Source: Thermoplasmata archaeon
GTDB lineage: Archaea > Thermoplasmatota > Thermoplasmata > Lutacidiplasmatales > UBA184
Assembly: GCA_021828085.1 (NCBI GenBank)
Contig: JAKATE010000006.1
Coordinates: forward strand, 1-27,438
DNA: 27,438 nucleotides
Direction of reading: 5' to 3'
Below the pieces are notes generated by a model. The model did no database searches, was not told the DNA's origin, and saw nothing but the letters and a program-made list of their open reading frames with translations. Shown piece after piece: positions 7,704 to 15,376 of the stretch. Position 1 is the first letter of the stretch. Every line of letters begins with the position of its first letter. The translations under genes were made by a program, and so were the position numbers.

Positions 7704-8681
7704 ATGCCGGCGCCGGTTCGCTTCGGGACCTTCTCGGTGGTGGCGCGCGACGCCGACCGGGGGGAGTTCGGCGTGGCGGTGCAGTCCCGCTTCATCTCCG
7801 TGGGCTCGGTGGTCCCGTGGGCCTCCATCGATGCCGGGGCGATCGCCACCCAGGCCCTCGCCAACGCGAGCTACGGCCCCAGAGGGCTCGAGCTGTTGCG
7901 CCAGGGGGTCTCCGCCCGCGAGGTGGTCGAGCGCCTCACCCGGGCCGATGCCGAGCGCGAGCACCGCCAGCTCGGGGTCGTGGACCTGCGCGGGGAGGCC
8001 GCCTCCTACACGGGGAAGGAGTGCCTCGACTGGGCCGGTCACGTGGTGGGTCACCAGTTCGCCTGCCAGGGGAACATCCTGGTCTCCTCGGACGTGGTGG
8101 AAGCCATGGCACGGGCCATGGAGACGACCCCGGGGGACCTCCCCGAGCGGCTCCTCGCGGCCTTGAGCGCCGGGCAGAAGATGGGGGGCGACCGTCGGGG
8201 GATGCAGTCGGCGTCGCTCCTCGTGGTGAAGGACCAGGGGGGCTACGGCGGGACCATCGACCGCTGGATCGACGTGCGCGTGGACGACCATCCCTCCCCC
8301 ATCGAGGAGCTCAAGCGCGTCTTCGCCCTCTACGACATGACGCTGCTCACCCGGGAGGACCCCTCGACGCTCCTCCCGCTCGACCGGGAGCGGGTGCAGC
8401 AGGTCCAGGGGGCCCTCAAGGCCCTCGGGTTCTACTTCGGGCCGGTCCACGGCAACTACGACCCCCCGACGCAGCAGGCCTTCTCCAAGTTCCTGGGCGT
8501 GAACAACTTCGAATCGAAGGAGCGCAAGGACAAGAAGGTCTGGCCCTCGGTGATGAACTTCCTCGCGGAGGCGGCGCGGGAGGCGGAGGAGCGAGCGGCG
8601 ACGGCGCAGAAGCCGGTCTACGGCGCCTTGGACGCCGGGCCTGGCCGGGCGGCCGGCGAGCGCCGCCGCAAGGGGCGATGA
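7704..8681 (+). CDS. DUF1028 protein with C-terminal peptidoglycan-binding-like domain
   Basis: 325 aa. Residues 1-215 match the DUF1028 family, predicted Ntn-hydrolase-like proteins of unknown substrate: TFSVVARDADRGEFGVAVQS near the N terminus, then AGAIATQALANASYGPRGLELL and the G/N-rich core QGNILVSSDVVEAMARAM. A C-terminal module with LKALGFYFGPVHGNYDPPTQQAF (about 265-290) resembles the helical peptidoglycan-binding-like domain often fused to DUF1028; no secretion signal is seen, so the name should not be taken to mean cell-wall binding. A charged, low-complexity tail follows. The TGA overlaps the ATG of the Pcc1 gene by 4 nt. Family assignment is firm; function is unknown. Confidence 0.88.
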   Translation: MPAPVRFGTFSVVARDADRGEFGVAVQSRFISVGSVVPWASIDAGAIATQALANASYGPRGLELLRQGVSAREVVERLTRADAEREHRQLGVVDLRGEAASYTGKECLDWAGHVVGHQFACQGNILVSSDVVEAMARAMETTPGDLPERLLAALSAGQKMGGDRRGMQSASLLVVKDQGGYGGTIDRWIDVRVDDHPSPIEELKRVFALYDMTLLTREDPSTLLPLDRERVQQVQGALKALGFYFGPVHGNYDPPTQQAFSKFLGVNNFESKERKDKKVWPSVMNFLAEAAREAEERAATAQKPVYGALDAGPGRAAGERRRKGR

Positions 8682-8938
8682 AGATGGAGGCCCGACTTTC
8701 GCGGACCTACCCCACGACGGAGCAGGCCGGCGCCCTCCGGGCCGCCCTGGAGCCGGACGATGAGGGGTACGTGGAGGCCGCGACCACCGGTCCGACCCTC
8801 ACCCTCCACGTCCGGGCACGGAACGTCGGGGAGCTGCGTCGTAGCCTCGAGGACGTGCTCGCCTGCCTCTCCGGCGCGGAGCGGACCTGGGAGAGCCGTC
8901 GGGGCTCGCGGGGCGCCCGCGAGGAGTCCCCGAAGTGA
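8678..8938 (+). CDS. pcc1: KEOPS complex subunit Pcc1
   Basis: 86 aa. Pcc1 is the dimerising subunit of KEOPS, which with Kae1, Bud32 and Cgi121 makes the N6-threonylcarbamoyl modification of A37 in ANN-decoding tRNAs. The chain has the compact beta-alpha layout of the family: RTYPTTEQAGALRAALEPDDEG (strand, helix A), VEAATTGPTLTLHVRARNVGELRRSLEDVLACL (strands and the long dimer helix). Start ATG 8678 and stop are both 4-nt overlaps with neighbours (ATGA upstream with DUF1028, GTGA downstream), so it is translated as part of this operon. The last 20 residues are charged and probably disordered. The family is short and divergent, so the assignment rests on overall pattern, not on catalytic residues. 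Confidence 0.82.
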   Translation: MKMEARLSRTYPTTEQAGALRAALEPDDEGYVEAATTGPTLTLHVRARNVGELRRSLEDVLACLSGAERTWESRRGSRGAREESPK

Positions 8939-9495
8939 AGGTCCCGGGCGGCCTCGCCCGCAGCCTCTTCCTCCCCATCGGACCGGCGCCCTCCGGACCC
9001 AGCCCCTATGGCTCCGCCGGCAACCTGCTCGTCCGCCTGGTCCTTCCGGGGATCGGGCTCCTCGCCGGCTTCGCGGCCCTCCTGGGGGTCGTCTTCGCGC
9101 TCTCGGGGACCAGCTGCCCCACCTTCTTCGGAAGGGCCATGCCCGCCTGCACCCGGTCGCTCGCCCTGTACCTGCTCATCCTGGCGGGGGTCATCGCCTC
9201 CTTCATGATCGCCTGGCGCGCCACCTTCCAGCACCGCTGGTCGCGGGCGCTCGCCCTGCTGACCCTCTCGGGGATCGCCTCGCTGGCCGTCCCCGTAGGC
9301 TTCTTCGAGCTCGTCTACGGGTCGAGCGGGGTGAACCCGCTCCCGCCGCTCACCTCCTCCTCGGCCTGGGAGGGCTGGCTGGTGCTCGCCCTGGCCTCGC
9401 TCTTCTGGGGGCTCTACCTCATCGCCGAGGTCTCCGCGGCCACCCGGGTGCGGAACGCCCGGGAGGAACGGCGGCACGCCCTCGGGCTCGATTGA
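8935..9495 (+). CDS. Four-helix membrane protein, unknown function
   Basis: 186 aa, not recognised. Four hydrophobic segments are visible: about 31-56 (LLVRLVLPGIGLLAGFAALLGVVFAL), 76-93, 104-126 and 146-167. The loop between helices 1 and 2 holds two cysteines in SGTSCPTFFGRAMPACTRS, which could form a disulfide if outside the cell. The C-terminal tail is basic (TRVRNAREERRHALGLD), suggesting a cytoplasmic end by the positive-inside rule. The GTG start overlaps the Pcc1 stop by 4 nt. Its place in the operon does not point to a clear role, since Pcc1 itself is cytosolic. Confidence 0.78.
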   Translation: MKVPGGLARSLFLPIGPAPSGPSPYGSAGNLLVRLVLPGIGLLAGFAALLGVVFALSGTSCPTFFGRAMPACTRSLALYLLILAGVIASFMIAWRATFQHRWSRALALLTLSGIASLAVPVGFFELVYGSSGVNPLPPLTSSSAWEGWLVLALASLFWGLYLIAEVSAATRVRNAREERRHALGLD

Positions 9496-9547
9496 GCGCG
9501 CACGCGCAGCGGGGCAACCGCTAACCGCCCGGCCGCTTCGCACGGGC

Positions 9548-10669
9548 GTGGCCTCGACCTCCCCCGCGACCCCCCCGCCCGGCCCGACCTACGGCTGGGG
9601 ACGCTACGGGCTCGCCACCGTCCTCCTCGTGGCCGGGGTGCTCTCCCAGTACGTCCTCCCCCCCGCCCTCGTCCTCCCGGGCTGGGCCGGCTTCGCCGAG
9701 GGGCTCGCCCTCACCTACGGCGTCGGCGGTGTGGCCTTCTACTTCCTCGTCGGGAGACGCCCGCTCGCCAACTACGTGCGGCACAACCGGGAGGGGCTCA
9801 AGGAGAGCGTCCGGTGGTACGGCATCCTCGGCGTCCTCTCCCTCTTCGTCGTCGTCGTGCTGACCGTCCTCTACAGCGCCCTCGACCCCCGCTTCAGCGA
9901 ACTGGTCAACCGGAGCACCTCGGTCTCGCAGGCGGGGGCGTCGGACCCCCTGTTCTACATGCTCTTCTCCGTGGCCGTGGGGCTCATCGAGGAAGGGCTC
10001 TTCCGGGGATGGCTCTTCGGCGGCGCTCTCACCCTCGACGGGACCGGCCGCTGGAAGACCCATGCCCTGTGGACCACGCTGGTCTTCACCCTCGTGCACG
10101 TCTACTACGCCCAGACCTACCTGGAGGTCTCGCCGCTGTACTACGTGCAGATCTTCCTCTTGGGGCTCGGGTTCGCCATCGCCTACTACCGCTCGGGGGG
10201 CAACGTGCTCATGATCGCCGCCCTCCACGCCCTCTTCGACATCACCAGCTTCGCCTACTTCATCAGCGTCCCGCTCTCCGAGGGTCTGCGCTTCGGCTTC
10301 CTGGCCGCGGCGGCGATCTTCGCCCTCGTCCTGGCGGCGATGGGCCCCCCCTCACCGAGAGCCCTCGGGGGGCGGACGCAGGGTCCCCGCGGCAGCCCCT
10401 CCTGGCCGGGGTCGCTCGCCCCGCTCGGCTTCACTCCCCGCCCCTGCCCGAGCTGCGGCCTCCTCGTCACGGGGGACCACCGGGGCTTCCCCACCCACTG
10501 CCCGAACTGCGGGGCTGACCTGGGGGTCCCGCTCCCCTGGGAGGCTCCCTCGGGACCTCCCGGACCGACCGTGAACGCCGGGCCGCCCGCTTCCGGGCCG
10601 CTTCCCCTGGTGGCCTCGGCCCAACCCTCGCATCGTCCCCTCGCCCCCGGAGAGTGGCCCCCCGCGTAG
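9548..10669 (+). CDS. CPBP-family intramembrane protease with C-terminal zinc ribbon
   Basis: 373 aa. The membrane core (residues 20-265, about eight helices) has the three CPBP/type II CAAX-protease motifs: Glu148-Glu149-x3-Arg153 in LIEEGLFRGW, His184 in FTLVHVYY and His227-x3-Asp231 in ALHALFD. These glutamates and histidines form the active site in Rce1-like proteases. After a Pro/Gly-rich linker comes a treble-clef/ribbon-like Cys300-x2-Cys303-x14-Cys318-x2-Cys321 (CPSCG...CPNCG), then a disordered Pro-rich tail. The zinc ribbon is unusual for a CAAX protease and would sit at the cytoplasmic face. GTG 9548 is the first start after a weak TATA-like GCTAACC (9520-9526) at about -25. Substrates in archaea are unknown. 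Confidence 0.9.
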   Translation: MASTSPATPPPGPTYGWGRYGLATVLLVAGVLSQYVLPPALVLPGWAGFAEGLALTYGVGGVAFYFLVGRRPLANYVRHNREGLKESVRWYGILGVLSLFVVVVLTVLYSALDPRFSELVNRSTSVSQAGASDPLFYMLFSVAVGLIEEGLFRGWLFGGALTLDGTGRWKTHALWTTLVFTLVHVYYAQTYLEVSPLYYVQIFLLGLGFAIAYYRSGGNVLMIAALHALFDITSFAYFISVPLSEGLRFGFLAAAAIFALVLAAMGPPSPRALGGRTQGPRGSPSWPGSLAPLGFTPRPCPSCGLLVTGDHRGFPTHCPNCGADLGVPLPWEAPSGPPGPTVNAGPPASGPLPLVASAQPSHRPLAPGEWPPA

Positions 10670-10728
10670 CGCGGCACCCGGCGAAAGGCGGAAAGGGGGC
10701 TCGCGCCTCTCCCGGACCGGGGACCGGC

Positions 10729-11145
10729 ATGGACGACGAGGGTATCCGGCAGCTGCTCCGGGAGAGCCACACGGTCGCGGTCGTCGGCATGAGCGACAAG
10801 CCGGATCGGGACTCCTACCAGGTGGGGATGTACCTCCGGCAGCACGGCTACCGGGTCCTCCCGGTCAACCCGGCCGTGAGCGAGATCGGCGGCCTCTCGA
10901 GCTACCCCTCCCTCTCCTCGCTCCCCGCCGGGACCGAGGTCGACCTCGTGGATGTCTTCCGGCGAAGCGAGGCCGTGCCAGCCATCGTCGAGGATGCGCT
11001 CGCGCTCCACCCCCGACCCCGGGCGGTCTGGCTCCAGCTCACCGTCCGCTCCGACAGCGCGCGGCCGGTCCTCGAGCGGGCCGGGGTCGGCTTCGTCGAG
11101 GACCGCTGCATCATGCAGGAGCACCGCCGCCTCCTGGGCGGTTGA
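10729..11145 (+). CDS. CoA-binding domain protein (YccU type)
   Basis: 138 aa single-domain Rossmann protein of the CoA-binding family, related to the N-terminal domain of succinyl-CoA synthetase alpha and to YccU. HTVAVVGMSDKPDRDSYQVGMYLRQHGYRVLPVNP (14-48) carries the nucleotide-binding loop and the typical VNP; DLVDVFRRSEAVP and VWLQLTVRSDSARPVLERAGVGFVEDRCIMQEHRRL complete the fold. ATG 10729 is used; an in-frame GTG at 10654 would overlap the preceding gene and add non-conserved residues. It lies 59 nt after the CPBP gene. CoA binding is a family property; no enzymatic activity is assigned. Confidence 0.9.
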   Translation: MDDEGIRQLLRESHTVAVVGMSDKPDRDSYQVGMYLRQHGYRVLPVNPAVSEIGGLSSYPSLSSLPAGTEVDLVDVFRRSEAVPAIVEDALALHPRPRAVWLQLTVRSDSARPVLERAGVGFVEDRCIMQEHRRLLGG

Positions 11146-11168
11146 GGAGACTCCCTGGCGGCCGGGAA

Positions 11169-11175
11169 GTTATTT
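11169..11175 (+). promoter_or_regulatory. TATA-like element for ileS
   Basis: GTTATTT is the only AT-rich run between the CoA-binding gene and ileS. A start about 27 nt downstream gives a leader of about 12 nt with GAGGA (11202-11206) before ATG 11211. Confidence 0.45.
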
Positions 11176-11210
11176 GTCCTGTTCCCGGGAAGGGAAGCCC
11201 CGAGGAACCC

Positions 11211-14198
11211 ATGGCCGAGAAGGACCCCGCGCCTCCCAGCTCCCCCACCGGGGCGCTGCTCCGGATGGAGGGCGAGGTCCGCGCCTTCTGGGAGCGCGAA
11301 GGGATCGCGGCGCGCGCGCTCTCGCGGCCCGCCACGGGCCGGCTCGTCCGCTGGGCGGAGGGGCCGCCGACGGCCAACGGTCTCCCCCACCTGGGGAGCC
11401 TGCTCCCCCGCGTCCTCAAGGACGCCTTCCTGCGCTTCCACCGGATGCAGGGGCACCGGATCGAGACCGCGCGGGGTGGATGGGACTGCCATGGCCTGCC
11501 GGTGGAGGTCGAAGTGGAGAAGTCGCACCACTGGACCACCAAGAAGCAGATCGTGGAGTTCGGCGTGGCCGCCTTCGTGGAGGAGTGCCGGCGGAGCGTC
11601 CGGAAGTACGAGGGGGCCTGGAGGGAGTTCTCCGAGAGGATTGCGTTCTGGCTGGACTTCGACCACGCCTACTTCACCATGTCCCCGGAGTACATCGAGA
11701 GCGTCTGGTGGTCGCTCAAGACGCTCTACGGTCGGGGCCTCCTGGAGAAGGGCCACTACGTGGTCCCCTACTGCGCCCGGTGCGAGACCTCGCTCTCCTT
11801 CCACGAGCTCAACCAGGAGTACCACGATGCGACGGACCCCTCGATCACCGTCCGGCTCGAGCTCGTCGAGCCGCTCCTCCCGGGGCGCCGGAGCTACCTG
11901 TGGGTCTGGACGACCACGCCCTGGACGCTCCCGGCGAACCTGGCCGTGGCGGTCTCCCCCGAGCTCGAGTACGTCGTCGTGGAGGGGGAGGAGGGAGCGC
12001 TCGAGGTGCTCGCCGAACCTGCGCTCGCGCGATACTTCCCGGACCCCGCCACGAGGCCCACGGTCGTGCGGCATCTTGCGGGCCGCGAGCTCGTCGGCCG
12101 CCGCTACTCTCCCCCTTTCCCCGGTCTTGCCCCGGAGTCACAGAAGCGCCACCGCGTCTACGCGGCGGACTTCGTCGGCGCGGAGGAGGGGACGGGGATG
12201 GTCCACGTCGCCCCGGCCTTCGGGGCGGACGACTACAAGCTGGGGGAGCGCGAGGGCCTCGGCGTCTTCGACCCGCTCGAGCCCGGGGGCCGGTTCTCCC
12301 GCGAGGTCCCGCTGGTGGCGGGGAAGTGGTTCAAGGACGCCGACCCGCTCCTCACCGAGGACCTTTCCCGCCGCGGGCTGCTCGTCCGGGCCGAGAAGCT
12401 CGAGCACTCCTACCCGTTCTGCTGGCGGTGCGGACGCCCGCTGATGTACCGCGCCCTCGACAGCTGGTTCGTCCGCACCCACGAACTCACCGGAAGGCTC
12501 CTCGCGCACAACGAGACCATCCACTGGACCCCCGAACACCTGCGCGACGGACGCTTCGGGAACTTCGTCCGGGAAGGACGGGACTGGGCCCTCTCCCGCT
12601 CCCGCTACTGGGGGACCCCGCTGCCGGTCTGGCGCTGCCCCCGGGGCCACTGGGAAGTGGTCGGGAGCTTCTCGGAGCTCGAGAGGCTCGCCGGAGGTCC
12701 CCTGCCGGAAGGGTTCGACCCGCACCGCCCGTACCTCGACGAGCTTCCCGTCCGCTGCCCGGAGCACGGGGAGGCGCTCGCCCGCGAGCCGTACGTGATC
12801 GACGTCTGGTACGACAGCGGGTCCGCGCCCTTCGCGCAGTACCACTGGCCCTTCGCCCCCGGGACCGGCGGGGAGGCCCCCGTCCCGCTCGAGTTCGTCG
12901 CCGAAGGGATCGACCAGACCCGGGGCTGGTTCTACACCCTGCACGTCCTCGCCGGGGCGCTCTTCGATGAGCCCGGGTTCCGCCACGCGGTGGTGAACGA
13001 GTTCGCCCTCGACGACCGGGGGATGAAGATGTCGAAGTCCAAGGGGAACGCCGAGGACCCGGTCGGCCTGGTCTCCAGGCTCGGCGCGGACCCGGTCCGC
13101 TTCGGCATCTACCTCACCCGCTACACCGAGCCGGCCCGCATCACCGAGGCCACGCTCCGGCAGACCGGGGTGCGGCAGTTGACCACGCTCTTGAACGTCC
13201 TGGAGTTCTACCGGACCAACGCCGAGCTCGATCGGGTGACCGCTCCCACGAGCCGCCCCACCGTGTCGAGCGCCCTCGACCGATGGCTGCTCAGCCGCGT
13301 CAGCTCGGTCTCCCGCGAGGTGACCCGGGCCCTCGAGGGCTACGATGCGCACGAGGCCGCGGAGGCGCTCTCAGGGCTCATCGAGGACCTCTCGGTCTGG
13401 TGGCTGCGCCGCTCCCGCCCTCGGTTCTGGATGGAGGGGAGCCCTCCGGAGAAGCGCGAGGCGTACGCGGCCCTGGGCTACGCGCTCCTCGAGCTGAGCC
13501 ATCTGCTGGCCCCCTTCGTCCCCCACGCCGCGGAGCACCTCTACCGGACCCTTCACCACGGGGGCGAGCCTCCCGTGGCGAGCGTCCATCTCGCCGCCTG
13601 GCCAACGTCGACCGGAGCGCCGGACCCCCGTCTTGAGGAGGCGATGTCCGGCCTCCGCGGGATGGTGGAGAGCGCGCGGTCGCTCCGCATGGAGGCGGGG
13701 GTCAAGGCGCGGATCCCGCTCGAGGAGCTCAGGATCTCGGGGGCCGCGGTGGCGGGGGTACGGGAGCTCCTGGGGGCGGACTTCGAGGCCCTGCTCGAGG
13801 GCGAGCTCAACGTCAAGCGGGTCACCGTCGTGGACCCGGAGGCGATCACTCCGCCGACCCCGCCGGAGTGGCTCGTGCGCCGGGAGGGAGGGCTCTCGCT
13901 CGCCCTCCCGCGCGAGCCGAGCCAGGAGCTCCGGTTGGAAGGACTGGCGCGGGAGGTCCTCCGGCGGGTGCAGGCGGAGCGCAAGAAGCTCAGGCTCCGC
14001 TTCGACCAGAAGGTCCACCTGGAGCTCTGGGCGGAAGGGGAAGGGCTCGAGGCCCTCCGCGCGCACCGAAGCTGGCTCGCAGGGGAGGCACAGGCCACCC
14101 AGCTCGAACTCCACGTCTCCCCTCCTCCCCCCGGGACCGGGCCGCTGGAGACCGTCGACGAGCCGAAGCTCTCCTTCCGCCTCGTGCCCGTGCCATAA
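11211..14198 (+). CDS. ileS: Isoleucyl-tRNA synthetase
   Basis: 995 aa class I aminoacyl-tRNA synthetase; charges tRNA-Ile and edits Val-tRNA-Ile. The nucleotide fold opens with GPPTANGLPHLGSLLPRVLKD, where the HIGH motif is His60-Leu-Gly-Ser63, a departure from His/Asn at the fourth place. The CP1 editing domain is intact (WVWTTTPWTLPANLAVAV and GTGMVHVAPAFGADDYKLG). The tRNA-selective DSWF and W-rich motifs follow, then GIDQTRGWFYTLHVLAGALF and Lys606-Met-Ser-Lys-Ser610. An anticodon-binding helical domain starts near residue 680 (ALDRWLLSRVSSVSREV) and a C-terminal junction domain ends RLVPVP. ATG 11211 is preferred over ATG 11142, which precedes the TATA-like box. The gene appears monocistronic. 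Identity as IleRS, not ValRS/LeuRS, rests on overall order and the archaeal PPTANG form. Confidence 0.96.
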   Translation: MAEKDPAPPSSPTGALLRMEGEVRAFWEREGIAARALSRPATGRLVRWAEGPPTANGLPHLGSLLPRVLKDAFLRFHRMQGHRIETARGGWDCHGLPVEVEVEKSHHWTTKKQIVEFGVAAFVEECRRSVRKYEGAWREFSERIAFWLDFDHAYFTMSPEYIESVWWSLKTLYGRGLLEKGHYVVPYCARCETSLSFHELNQEYHDATDPSITVRLELVEPLLPGRRSYLWVWTTTPWTLPANLAVAVSPELEYVVVEGEEGALEVLAEPALARYFPDPATRPTVVRHLAGRELVGRRYSPPFPGLAPESQKRHRVYAADFVGAEEGTGMVHVAPAFGADDYKLGEREGLGVFDPLEPGGRFSREVPLVAGKWFKDADPLLTEDLSRRGLLVRAEKLEHSYPFCWRCGRPLMYRALDSWFVRTHELTGRLLAHNETIHWTPEHLRDGRFGNFVREGRDWALSRSRYWGTPLPVWRCPRGHWEVVGSFSELERLAGGPLPEGFDPHRPYLDELPVRCPEHGEALAREPYVIDVWYDSGSAPFAQYHWPFAPGTGGEAPVPLEFVAEGIDQTRGWFYTLHVLAGALFDEPGFRHAVVNEFALDDRGMKMSKSKGNAEDPVGLVSRLGADPVRFGIYLTRYTEPARITEATLRQTGVRQLTTLLNVLEFYRTNAELDRVTAPTSRPTVSSALDRWLLSRVSSVSREVTRALEGYDAHEAAEALSGLIEDLSVWWLRRSRPRFWMEGSPPEKREAYAALGYALLELSHLLAPFVPHAAEHLYRTLHHGGEPPVASVHLAAWPTSTGAPDPRLEEAMSGLRGMVESARSLRMEAGVKARIPLEELRISGAAVAGVRELLGADFEALLEGELNVKRVTVVDPEAITPPTPPEWLVRREGGLSLALPREPSQELRLEGLAREVLRRVQAERKKLRLRFDQKVHLELWAEGEGLEALRAHRSWLAGEAQATQLELHVSPPPPGTGPLETVDEPKLSFRLVPVP

Positions 14199-14285
14199 GC
14201 TCCGCCACCCCGGGCATACCCACGGTTGGCCCGCCTCAATCCCGGTCCCGCCGGGTCGGGTCTCCCCTGAAGCTACCTGTAGTTG

Positions 14286-14299
14286 CCCCCTTGAGGGGG
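14286..14299 (+). promoter_or_regulatory. Hairpin covering the ribosome binding site of the next gene
   Basis: CCCCC-TTGA-GGGGG forms a 5-bp G:C stem with a tetraloop. Its 3' arm is the GAGGGGGG Shine-Dalgarno site, which ends 3 nt before ATG 14303. In RNA it would hide that site. Whether this is regulatory or chance in a GC-rich genome is open. Confidence 0.35.
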
Positions 14300-14302
14300 G
14301 CC

Positions 14303-15265
14303 ATGATCCCCGCGAAGACCCGCCGCTTCCTCCTCCGGGACTCGGACCCATCGATCCGCCTCCTCGCCCTTAGGGACCTCTGGGACCGCCCGACGAACGA
14401 TCCTGAGGTCCGCGCAGCCCGCCGGCAGATCGGCCGGAAGGGATGGGCCGCGGAGATCCTGCGCCTGCAGAACCCTGGGGGCCACTGGGAGGTCTTTCGC
14501 AAGGACGAATCGGACCTCTACGTCCCCAAGTACATCTCGACGAACTTCCGGCTGATCGTCCTGGCCGACCTCGGGTCGACCCGCCGGGACCCCCGCATCG
14601 ACCGCGCGGCGAAGCTGCTGCTCGACCGATGGTCCCACCCGAAGGAGGGGATCTGGGGAGAGCCCGGGAGCGAGACCTGCATCACCGGCAATGCGGTGCG
14701 CATGATGGTCCGCTTCGGCTTCGGGGAGGACCCGCGGGTCCAACGCGCCCTCGACTGGCTCGTCTCCGCCCAGAAGGCCGACGGGGGCTGGCACTGCTGG
14801 CGCTCCCGCACCGGCACCCTCGCCGCCTGGGAGGCCATGGCGGCCTTCGCGGCCCTCCCCCCGTCGTCCCGTTCGCCCCGGTTGACCCGGGCCATCGAGC
14901 GGGGGGCCGAGTTCTACCTGGAGCGGGGCCTCCTCCGGGAGGCCGATGGGAGCACCTACGGGCCGTGGCGGCGCATCCACTACCCGCACCACTACTACTA
15001 CGATTTCCTCCTCGGGCTGGACTTCCTCACGGCCCTGGGCTATGGGTCGGACCGACGGCTTAGACCGGCCCTCGACCTGCTCGAGCGCAAGCGGGGGAAG
15101 GACGGAGCGTGGAGGCTCGACGCGGTCCAGCCGGACCTCGAGGCGTCGGACCCGTACCACCACCCCCCTCCGATCTATCCTGTGATGCTCGAGTACCTGG
15201 GGGAGCCGAGCCAGTGGGCGACCCTGGTCGCGCTCCGGGTGCTCCGACGGGCCGGACGCCTGTAA
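14303..15265 (+). CDS. Prenyltransferase/squalene-cyclase-like alpha/alpha-toroid protein
   Basis: 320 aa, soluble. Repeated helical segments with glycine/tryptophan turns resemble the QW-type repeats of terpenoid-cyclase/protein-prenyltransferase folds: LQNPGGHWEVF (about 55-65), GIWGEPGSETCITGNAVRMMVRFGF, LVSAQKADGGWHCWRSRTGTLAAWEAM and LERKRGKDGAWRLD. The Asp-rich catalytic DxDD of squalene cyclases is absent, and length is half of a true cyclase, so it is probably not one. HYPHHYYYDFLLGLDFL, rich in His and Tyr, recalls a metal- or substrate-binding surface. ATG 14303 has GAGGGGGG directly upstream, inside a hairpin. It stands alone between ileS and a convergent AMMECR1 gene. Fold call is moderately sure; function unknown. 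Confidence 0.78.
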   Translation: MIPAKTRRFLLRDSDPSIRLLALRDLWDRPTNDPEVRAARRQIGRKGWAAEILRLQNPGGHWEVFRKDESDLYVPKYISTNFRLIVLADLGSTRRDPRIDRAAKLLLDRWSHPKEGIWGEPGSETCITGNAVRMMVRFGFGEDPRVQRALDWLVSAQKADGGWHCWRSRTGTLAAWEAMAAFAALPPSSRSPRLTRAIERGAEFYLERGLLREADGSTYGPWRRIHYPHHYYYDFLLGLDFLTALGYGSDRRLRPALDLLERKRGKDGAWRLDAVQPDLEASDPYHHPPPIYPVMLEYLGEPSQWATLVALRVLRRAGRL

Positions 15266-15288
15266 GGACCCCCCCCGGCGCTGCGCCC

Positions 15289-15320
15289 GGGATCCCCCCT
15301 TGGGCGAGGGGAGGGATCCC
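15289..15320. terminator. Inverted repeat between convergent genes
   Basis: GGGATCCC at 15289-15296 and again at 15313-15320 (self-complementary arms) could form an 8-bp stem with a 16-nt loop in either transcript. It lies in the 111-nt gap between the converging toroid and AMMECR1 genes. No T-rich tract follows on either strand, so a classical terminator is not shown. Confidence 0.25.
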
Positions 15321-15376
15321 CGGATATCTTCCGAGACGAGTGAGGGGAACCCCGAGGAGCGGAGTCCGTCGCAGGG

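Noticed and set aside
6459..8450. Long - strand open frame (663 codons) opposite GGR and DUF1028 genes
   Set aside because: His/Asp/Gly/Leu-rich low-complexity translation opposite two well-identified genes; shadow frame.
11142..11210. Longer N terminus for isoleucyl-tRNA synthetase (start at 11142)
   Set aside because: It begins inside the preceding gene's end and before the TATA-like box at 11169-11175; the added residues do not resemble the family.
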